From an uncultured Collinsella sp. (GTDB lineage: Bacteria > Actinomycetota > Coriobacteriia > Coriobacteriales > Coriobacteriaceae): a stretch of DNA of 27,961 nucleotides. This document shows, one piece after another, positions 1 to 6,860 of this stretch. Each line of letters begins with the position of its first letter. Within the stretch, counting starts at the first letter, position 1. The notes beneath the pieces were generated by a model. It saw only the letters and a list, made by a program, of their open reading frames with translations. It ran no database searches and was not told the origin of the DNA. A program made the translations under genes and the position numbers. The stretch spans positions 1 to 27,961 of the forward strand of contig CABUIE010000020.1 of NCBI GenBank assembly GCA_902491565.1. The letters run 5' to 3'.

Positions 1-16
1 CCCTCAGGGTATCGGG

Positions 17-56
17 TTCCCACATTCATCCGCACATGTGCGGATGAATGTGGGAA
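17..56. repeat. 40-bp perfect palindrome
   Basis: Positions 17-36 are the exact reverse complement of 37-56, with no spacer and ACATGT at the centre. As RNA it would be an 18-bp stem with a 4-nt loop. There is no U-run after it on either strand, so it is not a textbook terminator. It lies about 60 bp upstream of the likely crr promoter. It could be the end of the upstream transcription unit, a dimeric protein site or a repeat element; the sequence alone does not decide. Confidence 0.85.
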
Positions 57-119
57 GTGTTCGGATAAAGTCGATAATCAAGGTATCGAAGAAAAAATAC
101 CGTTCATCGGTCATAATGG

Positions 120-147
120 TTGTTCCGGCTTTGGGCTTGTCTACAAT
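120..147 (+). promoter_or_regulatory. Candidate promoter of the crr-licT-malP-malA operon
   Basis: A weak -35 TTGTTC (120-125) and a good -10 TACAAT (142-147) are 16 bp apart. Transcription would start near 154, just ahead of the RAT-like hairpin at 168-203, as in BglG/LicT-controlled leaders. The placement supports the call. The -35 match is poor. Confidence 0.45.
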
Positions 148-167
148 AGCTCCCGTAAAAGAAATGC

Positions 168-203
168 GGAAGGTTACTGAGTCCCTCGGACGTGGGCCTA
201 ACC
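168..203 (+). promoter_or_regulatory. RAT-like ribonucleic antiterminator site
   Basis: GGAAGGTTACTG at 168-179 matches 10 of 12 positions of the left arm of known bgl/lic/sac RAT sites (GGATTGTTACTG, recalled). GGTTA (172-176) pairs with TAACC (199-203), and the loop holds a small GTCC/GGAC hairpin (181-184/188-191). The loop is longer than in classic RATs. A BglG/LicT-family protein is encoded two genes downstream, so autoregulation by antitermination is the natural reading. Confidence 0.55.
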
Positions 204-265
204 AAAGTCTTTGAACGGGTGTGTCTCTACGGATGCATTCGCTTGATTTTGGTTGGGCTATATTT
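196..265 (+). terminator. Candidate leader terminator alternative to the RAT
   Basis: GCCTAACC (196-203), the right arm of the RAT-like hairpin, can instead pair with GGTTGGGC (251-258). This 8-bp stem has one wobble and is followed by TATATTT. The two structures share the same arm, so they exclude each other, as expected for antitermination control. The 47-nt loop and short U-run make this weaker than a standard intrinsic terminator. Confidence 0.35.
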
Positions 266-283
266 ATGAAGGGACATGCCACC

Positions 284-796
284 ATGGGTTTCTTTTCTCG
301 CCTGATGGGCGGTTCGGATGAGCAGAAGACTGCAACTTCCGAGTTCGAAATTCTCGCTCCCGTTTCCGGCGAGCTTGTTCATCTAGAAAATACCAATGAT
401 CCCGCTTTTAGCAGCCGTGCCGTGGGCGATGGCGTTGCCGTGGTTCCCCAAGAGGGAACGGTGTGCGCTCCTGTTTCCGGCACCGTCGCGGCGCTGTTTC
501 CGACTGAGCACGCGCTGGGCATCATGTCCGACGACAGCTCTGCTCAGGTGATGCTGCATATCGGAATCGACACTGTTAAGCTTGAGGGCAAGGGCTTCCA
601 TGCGCTTGTTGCCCAGGGTGACCATGTCGACGCGGGCCAGCCCCTCGTCGAGGTCGATTTCGACGTGGTCCGCGCCGCCGGCTTCGATCCCACGGTCTTC
701 GTTATCGTGTGCGAGCGCTCGGAGAACTCGACTCTTCGTGAGCATGCTTCCGGCCCTGTTGCTGTTAAAGAGCCTGTCGTCTGGCTTTCCGAGTAA
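284..796 (+). CDS. crr: PTS system EIIA component, glucose family (Crr-like)
   Basis: This is a free-standing cytoplasmic EIIA of 170 aa, the normal length for EIIA-Glc. It takes phosphate from HPr and passes it to the EIIB domain of a sugar permease. The active-site region reads LHIGIDTVKLEGKGF, with the phosphorylated His at about residue 92, and the second conserved His is in TEHALGI (about 76). The start ATG at 284 follows GAAGGGA (268-274); an in-frame upstream extension from 221 has no family similarity. It is the first gene after the RAT-like leader, and licT follows after a few bases. The EIICB encoded at 1769-3385 and the EIIBC at 15185-16555 both lack a IIA domain, so this protein may serve both. 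That sharing is inference. Confidence 0.93.
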   Translation: MGFFSRLMGGSDEQKTATSEFEILAPVSGELVHLENTNDPAFSSRAVGDGVAVVPQEGTVCAPVSGTVAALFPTEHALGIMSDDSSAQVMLHIGIDTVKLEGKGFHALVAQGDHVDAGQPLVEVDFDVVRAAGFDPTVFVIVCERSENSTLREHASGPVAVKEPVVWLSE

Positions 797-802
797 ATTC
801 TT

Positions 803-1669
803 GTGGTGGGTACCGTGGTTATCAAGCGAGTTTTTAACAACAACGTCGCAATGGTCACTTCGGACGATGGCTCCGAGCTCATCGTCATCGGTCGAGGCCT
901 CTGCTTTGGCCGTCATGCCGGCGATGCCGTCGACGAGGCGTCGATCGAAAAGACCTACGCGTTGCAGGAGGGAACTTCTCAGGATTCGCGTACGATTGAC
1001 CGCTTGGCACATCTTTTGGAGTCCATCCCCACCGTCAACCTCGTGATTGCCGAGGATATTGTTCAGATGCTCCGTCGAGAGCTCAATTTCGATATCAACG
1101 ACAAGATTCTCATTGCTCTCGCAGACCATATCAGCCTTGCTTTGGAGCGTGAGCGCAAGGGCGTCTCCTGTGAGAATCCGTTGCTGCTCGAGATCCAGCA
1201 GTTCTATCGCAAGGAGTATGCACTTGCGGGCCGTGCGCTGCAGATTATCAAGGAGTATATGGGCATCCAGATGAGCGAAGAAGAGCAGGGTTTTATTACG
1301 CTGCATATCGTCAACGCCACCATGCCGCAACGCTCCGATCGTTTGATTGTTTCGGTCCAGCTTGTTCGCGACGTGCTCGCGATTGTTTCCAAGCGCTATG
1401 CTACGACCCTCGATGACACCTCGCTGCCTTACGAACGTTTCGTTCGTCACCTGCAGTTTTTCGCACAGCGAGCGCTCGATCCTACGGCAGGGCAAATCAA
1501 CGGAGACGCGCTGTTCCGAATCGATGAAACGGCGTATCCCTGCGCATTCTCGTGCGCGGACGCCATAGCCGCCCACTTGTCGTCTACCTATAACGTTGTC
1601 GTTACCGATGCTGAGAAGAGTTATCTCGCATATCACATTGTTAACCTGCTTGGAGAACCTGGTCTCTAG
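803..1669 (+). CDS. licT: BglG/LicT-family PRD transcription antiterminator
   Basis: RNA-binding antiterminator controlled by PTS phosphorylation. Residues 5-60 form the co-antiterminator domain, with the family signature KRVFNNNVAMV and GRGLCFGRHAGDAVD. Two PRD domains follow. Their expected phosphorylatable histidines are seen in LADHISLAL and LHIVNA (PRD1) and in RHLQFFAQR and AYHIVNL (PRD2). At about 288 aa it is slightly longer than B. subtilis LicT. The longest start is GTG 803, but alignment with LicT favours GTG 815 (VIKRVFNNN); neither has a strong ribosome site. Phosphorylation at PRD1 by the EIIB normally inactivates such proteins, and HPr phosphorylation of PRD2 activates them. 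The likely target is the RAT-like site at 168-203 in its own operon leader. Confidence 0.92.
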   Translation: MVGTVVIKRVFNNNVAMVTSDDGSELIVIGRGLCFGRHAGDAVDEASIEKTYALQEGTSQDSRTIDRLAHLLESIPTVNLVIAEDIVQMLRRELNFDINDKILIALADHISLALERERKGVSCENPLLLEIQQFYRKEYALAGRALQIIKEYMGIQMSEEEQGFITLHIVNATMPQRSDRLIVSVQLVRDVLAIVSKRYATTLDDTSLPYERFVRHLQFFAQRALDPTAGQINGDALFRIDETAYPCAFSCADAIAAHLSSTYNVVVTDAEKSYLAYHIVNLLGEPGL

Positions 1670-1768
1670 GCATAACGTGCCCACACATCGATTGATATAA
1701 GGCAAGGCTCACGGTCTTGTCCAGGGCACATCTGTCTTAATTTGCGGAAAAGGAAGGGGAGTACCGCT

Positions 1769-3385
1769 ATGACCGCAAAAAAGAAGTTCAATTTCAAAGC
1801 GCCGTTGGAGGTGTTCGCGAAGTCGATCGTTCAGCCGATGATGTATCTCTCGGTTGCCGGCATCCTGCTCATCGTGGGCATCATTCTGACCAACAAGACC
1901 ATCTGCGCTTTGGTCCCCGTACTGGGCTCCGGTCCGTTCCAGCTTGTGGGCGCCGTTGTCTATCAGTCGCTGATGTTTATCATCAACAACCTCTCGATTC
2001 TGTTCTGCGTGGGCATCGCCGGCGCCATGGCAAAGAAGAACAAGGGCCATGCTTCGCTGATTGCCCTGATGTCGTTCTTCCTGTTCCTGCAGGCTAACAA
2101 CATCGTGCTCAACGCCACCGGCTCTCTTGCCGATGCGAGCGGCATGCTCGGTCTTACCGGAACCGGCCAGGCCACCGTTATGGGCATTCAGGTGCTCGAT
2201 ACCGGCGTGTTCGGCGGCATTATTCTCGGTTGCATCACCGGTGCCGTGTTTAACAAGTACTCGAACAAGCAGTTCCCCATTGCCCTTTCGATGTTCTCGG
2301 GCGTTCGCTTTCCGTTCCTGATCATGATCATCATTTCCTGGATCATGGGCGCTGGGTTCTGCATCGTTTGGCCTCCGGTTCAGGGTGCCATCTCCTCCGT
2401 TGCCGGCATCATTAAGGAGTCGGGCAACATCGGTCTGTTTATCTACGGCATGCTCAACAAGCTGCTCGTTCCTACCGGTCTGCACCACCTCATCTACACC
2501 CCGTTCCAGTTCTCCGATGTGGGTGGCACCCTGACGCTGGGCGATCAGGTTATCGCCGGTGCCTATCCCATCCGTGTCGCCGAGATGGCAATGACGGGCC
2601 AGCCCTTCTCCGATAGCACCTACTTCAACAGCTACACCTTCAACAACCTGTGGCCCTACATCGGTATCGGTCTCGCCTTTATCGTCACCGCTTACAAGGG
2701 GAACAAGGATAAGACCAAGGCCGTTATCATCCCGCTGATCATCACCGCCGTGCTCTCCTGTGTCACCGAGCCCATGGACTTCCTCTTTGTCTTTGCCGCT
2801 CCCGTGCTCTTTGTCGTTCACTCGGTTCTTTCCGGCATCTTCCTGGTCCTGCTCAAGGTCCTCTCCGTGCCCGCTTCGACTGCAGGCGGCATCATCAACA
2901 TCGTGGTTTCCAACCTGGTCCTCGGTGTCGACAAGACCAACTGGCCGGTTATGCTGGTGCTTGGAGTCGTTAACGCCGCTCTGTACTTCTTCCTCTTCAC
3001 CTTCCTCATCAAGAAGCTCAACCTCCACACGCCTGGTCGCGAGGAGGAGTCCGAGCTCGCCGAGTCCGTTGCCGAGGGCGAGGCCGCCGCGTCTGTCGCG
3101 GTGAAGCAGGGCGCTGTTGCCGCGGCTCCCGCAGAGGGCGTCGATGCGGGCATTGCCGACCTGGTTGCAGGTCTTGGTGGCAAGGACAACATCGAGGAGC
3201 TCGAGAACTGCTTTACGCGTCTCCGCGTGAACGTTAAGAACCCGGACCTCATCAATGAGGACCTCATCAACCACGTGCCCAACAGCGGCATCAACCGCAA
3301 CGGCAATAATATCCAGATCATCTTTGGCATGAAGGTCGCCGAGATGCGCGACAAGGTCGAAAACGCAATTGAGAAGGAGCAGTAA
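1769..3385 (+). CDS. malP: PTS EIICB permease, alpha-glucoside/maltose type (MalP/GlvC-like)
   Basis: Membrane sugar permease of 538 aa with domain order IIC then IIB and no IIA. The N-terminal ~420 residues hold about ten hydrophobic helices and EIIC motifs such as PTGLHHLIYTPF and CVTEPMDFLFVF. An Ala/Glu-rich linker (about 425-460) leads to an EIIB domain whose phosphorylated Cys is about residue 481 in ENCFTRLRV. The start ATG 1769 follows AAGGAAGGGGAG; an upstream TTG (1742) would add nine unlikely residues. The next gene, a GH4 6-phospho-alpha-glucosidase, begins 4 bp after the stop. The pair therefore predicts uptake of maltose or another alpha-glucoside as its 6-phosphate. Phosphate should come from the free EIIA at 284-796. 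The exact sugar is not certain. Confidence 0.92.
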   Translation: MTAKKKFNFKAPLEVFAKSIVQPMMYLSVAGILLIVGIILTNKTICALVPVLGSGPFQLVGAVVYQSLMFIINNLSILFCVGIAGAMAKKNKGHASLIALMSFFLFLQANNIVLNATGSLADASGMLGLTGTGQATVMGIQVLDTGVFGGIILGCITGAVFNKYSNKQFPIALSMFSGVRFPFLIMIIISWIMGAGFCIVWPPVQGAISSVAGIIKESGNIGLFIYGMLNKLLVPTGLHHLIYTPFQFSDVGGTLTLGDQVIAGAYPIRVAEMAMTGQPFSDSTYFNSYTFNNLWPYIGIGLAFIVTAYKGNKDKTKAVIIPLIITAVLSCVTEPMDFLFVFAAPVLFVVHSVLSGIFLVLLKVLSVPASTAGGIINIVVSNLVLGVDKTNWPVMLVLGVVNAALYFFLFTFLIKKLNLHTPGREEESELAESVAEGEAAASVAVKQGAVAAAPAEGVDAGIADLVAGLGGKDNIEELENCFTRLRVNVKNPDLINEDLINHVPNSGINRNGNNIQIIFGMKVAEMRDKVENAIEKEQ

Positions 3386-3388
3386 ACA

Positions 3389-4771
3389 ATGATCATTACT
3401 CTGTGTGGTGGCGGATCCACCTTTACCCCCGGCATCGTCAAGTCCATCGCCCTGCGCAAGGACGAGCTCGACGTTGACGAGATTCGTCTGTACGACATCA
3501 ACGAGGAGCGCCAGCGCAAGATCGGCGTGCTCGTGGACTGGATTTTGCACGAGGACCTCGGCCTGGACATCAAGCTCACGGTGACCACCGACAAAAAGAC
3601 GGCTTTTACCGACGCGAGCTTCGTGTTTGCCCAGATGCGCGTGGGCGGCTACGCCATGCGCGAGCAGGACGAGAAGATTCCGCTGCGTCACGGCTGCGTG
3701 GGTCAGGAGACTTGCGGTTGCGGCGGCCTTGCCTACGGCATGCGCACCATCTTCCCCATGGTCGAGCTGATCGATGACGTTGAGAAGTACGCCAAGAAGG
3801 ACTACTGGATTCTCAACTACTCCAACCCTGCCGCCATCGTCTCCGAGGGCTGCCGCGTGCTGCGTCCCAACGCTCGTATCATCAACATCTGCGACATGCC
3901 GATCGCGATCATCGACGTGGTTTGCGCCGCGCTCGATATCGACAAGAAGGATGTCGAGTACGATTACTTTGGCCTCAACCACTTTGGTTGGTTCACCTCG
4001 ATTCGCCACAAGGGCGAGGAGGTGCTCCCGCAGCTGCGCGAGTACATCAAGGAGCATGAGATCCTGCTGCCCGATTCCTACCTCAAGGGCATGGGCTCGC
4101 TCATGGCAAAGAAGCCCGAGGAGGCCACCGACGAGCACCCCGAGCAGAACCGCCACACTAAGGGCAGCTGGTACTACGTCTGGAAGGGCGAGTACGAGAT
4201 CCTGGAGTGCTTCCCGGAGTACCTGCCCAACACGTATCTGAACTACTACCTGCAGCAGAAGGAGTTCGTCGAGCATTCCAACCCCGAGCGCACCCGTGCT
4301 AACGAGGTTGAGGAGACGCGCGAGAAGAACCTCTTCGACGGCATCGACCACTACGAGAAGACCGGCGAGATCGACGAGAGCACGTTCTATGCGGGCAGCC
4401 ACGGCGACTGGATTGCCGACCTGGCTATCGCTCTGAAGAACGATACCAAGCAGCGCTTCCTGGTCATTTGCGAGAACAAGGGCGCTATCCCCAACATGCC
4501 CTACGACGCTATGGTCGAGCTGCCTGCCTACATTGGCAAGAACGGCCCCGAGGTCATCAGCCGTGACAACATTCCTCTGTTCCAGCAAGGCCTCATGATG
4601 CAGCAGCTGAACTCCGAGAAGCTCGTGGTCGAGGCCACGATCGAGGGTTCGTACGAGAAGGCACTCAAGGCCTTCACGCTCAACAAGACCGTGCCGTCGA
4701 TGAAGGTCGCCAAGGAAGTTCTCGACGACATGATCGAGGCCAACAAGGGTTACTGGCCCGAGCTTAAGTAA
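3389..4771 (+). CDS. malA: GH4 6-phospho-alpha-glucosidase
   Basis: Cytoplasmic NAD- and Mn-dependent glycosidase of 460 aa, close to GlvA/MalA (about 450). The N-terminal dinucleotide-binding loop GGGSTFTPG is at residues 7-15, and the GH4 signature NYSNPAAIV is near 143. The key motif is CDMP at 168-171: in GH4 enzymes CDMP is associated with 6-phospho-alpha-glucosidases, while CNVP marks beta-acting ones. The metal-binding His is about H198 in GLNHFGW. GH4 enzymes cleave by a redox-elimination route at C3/C2 rather than simple hydrolysis. It is the last gene of the operon and is followed by a strong terminator. Products would be glucose 6-phosphate plus glucose or another aglycone. Codon use is strongly biased, suggesting high expression. 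Confidence 0.94.
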   Translation: MIITLCGGGSTFTPGIVKSIALRKDELDVDEIRLYDINEERQRKIGVLVDWILHEDLGLDIKLTVTTDKKTAFTDASFVFAQMRVGGYAMREQDEKIPLRHGCVGQETCGCGGLAYGMRTIFPMVELIDDVEKYAKKDYWILNYSNPAAIVSEGCRVLRPNARIINICDMPIAIIDVVCAALDIDKKDVEYDYFGLNHFGWFTSIRHKGEEVLPQLREYIKEHEILLPDSYLKGMGSLMAKKPEEATDEHPEQNRHTKGSWYYVWKGEYEILECFPEYLPNTYLNYYLQQKEFVEHSNPERTRANEVEETREKNLFDGIDHYEKTGEIDESTFYAGSHGDWIADLAIALKNDTKQRFLVICENKGAIPNMPYDAMVELPAYIGKNGPEVISRDNIPLFQQGLMMQQLNSEKLVVEATIEGSYEKALKAFTLNKTVPSMKVAKEVLDDMIEANKGYWPELK

Positions 4772-4803
4772 AAGCAACAGGGTCGCTGGCCGCATACCAT
4801 GAG

Positions 4804-4846
4804 CAATGCCCCGTCCACGTGATTGCGTGGGCGGGGCATTGTCATT
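4804..4846 (+). terminator. Rho-independent terminator of the alpha-glucoside PTS operon
   Basis: A 16-bp stem (4804-4819 with 4826-4841, one G-T wobble, core GCCCCG/CGGGGC) has a 6-nt loop and is followed by TCATTT. It begins 32 bp after the GH4 stop codon. Confidence 0.85.
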
Positions 4847-4963
4847 TGGTAACGCGTTTTACCAAATATGGCATTTATCTGCGGTAATGTTCTATTTCAC
4901 CGCTGAGGGTGACATTTCATGCCGCCTGCCGAACTGCGTGGAGACCTAACAACTTTTTAGGTC
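4844..4963. promoter_or_regulatory. Two dyads in the hydrogenase operon upstream region
   Basis: ATTTGGTAA (4844-4852) and TTACCAAAT (4859-4867) form a perfect 9-bp inverted repeat with a 6-bp spacer. GACCTAA (4943-4949) and TTAGGTC (4957-4963) form a perfect 7-bp repeat with a 7-bp spacer. Both have the size of dimeric regulator sites. They lie 65-185 bp before the first gene of the hydrogenase operon. No clear -35/-10 pair could be fixed. The regulator is unknown, and neither half-site matches a motif I recognise. Confidence 0.4.
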
Positions 4964-5027
4964 AGTGTTGTGCGTGTAGCAATTTCGCCCGGCCTCGCCT
5001 CCGGGCTGCCGCATGAGAGGGGATCTT

Positions 5028-6860
5028 ATGGCTCGACTGCATGTAATGGAACGCAGCCACGCTCAGGCCGTCATGGACGACCTGCACGATGCGCTCGGAC
5101 GTCGTCTGGCGGTGAGCTCGCTCGCCCCGTGTCCCGTGGAGTTTACGGCGGCACTCGTCAACCTGTGCTCCACCCAGAGCTGCGGCAAGTGCACGCCCTG
5201 CCGCGTGGGCCTGAGCGCGCTGAGCGATCTGCTCGCCGATGTGCTCGAGGGTCGCGCCGATGAGTCTACGCTCAACCTGATTGAGCGCACGGCCCGCACC
5301 ATCTACCTTTCGAGCGACTGCGCCATCGGCTACGAAGCTGGCGCCATGGCACTCACGGCCATTCGCGGCTTCCGCGACGATTTTGAGCACCACATCCGCG
5401 AGCACTCCTGCGGCTTTGACCGCGAGGCCCGCGTCCCGTGCGTCTCGGGCTGCCCGGCGCACGTCGACATTCCCGGTTACATTTCGCTGGTCGAGGCCGG
5501 CCGCTATGCCGATGCCGTCAAGGTCATCCGCAAGAACAACCCGCTACCGCTCGTTTGCGGCCTGGTGTGCGAGCATCCCTGCGAGATGCATTGCCGTCGC
5601 GGCATGGTCGACGACCCCATGAACATCCTCGCCCTCAAGCGTTTTGCCGTTGAGCACAGTGACCTCAACGACCACAAGCCGCATGTAGTGGACAACACCG
5701 GTAAGCGCGTCTCCGTGATCGGCGGCGGCCCGGCTGGCCTTTCCTGTGCCTACTACCTGGCCGTGATGGGCCACAAGGTGACCATTTTTGAGCAGCGCCA
5801 CCACTTGGGCGGCATGCTGCGCTACGGCATCCCCAGCTATCGTCTGCCGCGCGAGCGCCTGCAGGCCGAGATCGACTGGATCTTGAGCGCCGGCATCGAC
5901 GTTGAGCTCGATCACTCCGTGAACGGCGAGGAGCTTGCCCGCCTGCGCGACGAGTTCGATGCCGTCTACCTGGCCATCGGTGCCCACAGCGATAAGAAGC
6001 TCGGCCTTCCGGGCGAAGAGGCGCCCGGCGTGGAGTCGGCCGTCAAGATGCTGCGTGCCATCGGTGACGACGAACTGCCCGACCTGAGCGGCCAGCGCGT
6101 GTGCGTCATCGGCGGCGGCAACGTGGCCATGGACGTGGCGCGCTCCGCCGTGCGCTGCGGCGCCGAAAAGGTAAGCATCGTCTACCGCCGTCGCATCTGC
6201 GATATGATGGCTCAGGACGCCGAAATCGCCGGCGCCCAGGCCGAGGGTTGCGAGGTTCTGGAGCTCACGGCGCCGCTCGCCATCGAGACGGGCGAAGATG
6301 GTCGCGTGAGCGGCCTGCGCGTGCAACCGCAGATTATCGGCGAGCCTCGCCGTGGGCGTCCGGCCCCGCGTGCCGCAGCCACGCCCGAGCGCGTCATTCC
6401 CTGCGAGCGCGTGTTTGTGGCCATTGGCCAGGACATCGATTCCAAGCCGTTTGAGGACATGGGCATCGCCTGCAAGTGGGGTCGCGTCGTTACCGATTCG
6501 GACGGCGCCGTGCCCAACTTCGATGGCCTCTTTAGCGGCGGCGACTGCCAGACCGGTCCCGCCACCGTCATCCGTGCCATCAACGCCGGCCGCGTGGCTT
6601 CGGCAAACATCGACCGCTACCTGGGCTTTGACCACAAGATCAAGCTCGACGTTGAGCTGCCGACCGTGCAGTTTAAGGGCAAGCACGAGTGCGGCCGCTG
6701 CGAGCTGGGCGAGCGCGAGGCCGGCGAGCGCATTCACGATTGGAATCTGGTCGAGCAGGGTCTCACCGAGCAGGAGGCGCGCCAGGAGGCGAGCCGCTGC
6801 CTGCGCTGCGACCACTTTGGCTTTGGCGCGTTCCGCGGAGGGAGGAACCTGGAATGGTAG
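5028..6860 (+). CDS. NuoF-C-domain / GltD-like FAD-NAD(P) iron-sulfur oxidoreductase
   Basis: A 610-aa chimera. Residues 35-125 match the C-terminal 4Fe-4S domain of NuoF/HydB, with SCGKCTPCRVG (C52, C55, C58) and a fourth Cys in SSDCAIG (C98). The NuoF FMN/NADH-binding and SLBB domains are absent. From about 135 on it resembles the glutamate synthase small subunit GltD: Cys clusters VPCVSGCPAHVD and VCEHPCEMHC, an FAD site VIGGGPAGLS (about 215) and an NAD(P) site VIGGGNVAMDVA (about 350). Further Cys pairs lie near the end (CGRC and RCLRC). The start ATG 5028 follows GAGAGGGGA; ATG 5013 lacks a site. It overlaps hydA by 7 bp. It probably moves electrons between NAD(P)H and the hydrogenase; HydDB-style schemes place such pairs in the glutamate-synthase-linked A2 group, whose function is unresolved (recalled). 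Confidence 0.88.
   Translation: MARLHVMERSHAQAVMDDLHDALGRRLAVSSLAPCPVEFTAALVNLCSTQSCGKCTPCRVGLSALSDLLADVLEGRADESTLNLIERTARTIYLSSDCAIGYEAGAMALTAIRGFRDDFEHHIREHSCGFDREARVPCVSGCPAHVDIPGYISLVEAGRYADAVKVIRKNNPLPLVCGLVCEHPCEMHCRRGMVDDPMNILALKRFAVEHSDLNDHKPHVVDNTGKRVSVIGGGPAGLSCAYYLAVMGHKVTIFEQRHHLGGMLRYGIPSYRLPRERLQAEIDWILSAGIDVELDHSVNGEELARLRDEFDAVYLAIGAHSDKKLGLPGEEAPGVESAVKMLRAIGDDELPDLSGQRVCVIGGGNVAMDVARSAVRCGAEKVSIVYRRRICDMMAQDAEIAGAQAEGCEVLELTAPLAIETGEDGRVSGLRVQPQIIGEPRRGRPAPRAAATPERVIPCERVFVAIGQDIDSKPFEDMGIACKWGRVVTDSDGAVPNFDGLFSGGDCQTGPATVIRAINAGRVASANIDRYLGFDHKIKLDVELPTVQFKGKHECGRCELGEREAGERIHDWNLVEQGLTEQEARQEASRCLRCDHFGFGAFRGGRNLEW

Noticed and set aside
4..285. 93-aa minus-strand frame over the crr leader
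   Set aside because: It covers the palindrome, the RAT-like site and the promoter and shows no family features.
1709..4795. A 1028-aa open frame on the minus strand opposite the PTS permease and GH4 genes
   Set aside because: It is antisense to two well-recognised enzymes; its composition (Leu/Val/Asp/His-rich, no motifs) is what GC-biased codons give on the opposite strand.
5544..6815. 423-aa minus-strand frame opposite the GltD-like gene (and similar frames opposite hydA at 7391-8632 and fucO at 19951-21240)
   Set aside because: Antisense shadows of strongly biased genes, without ribosome sites or family patterns.
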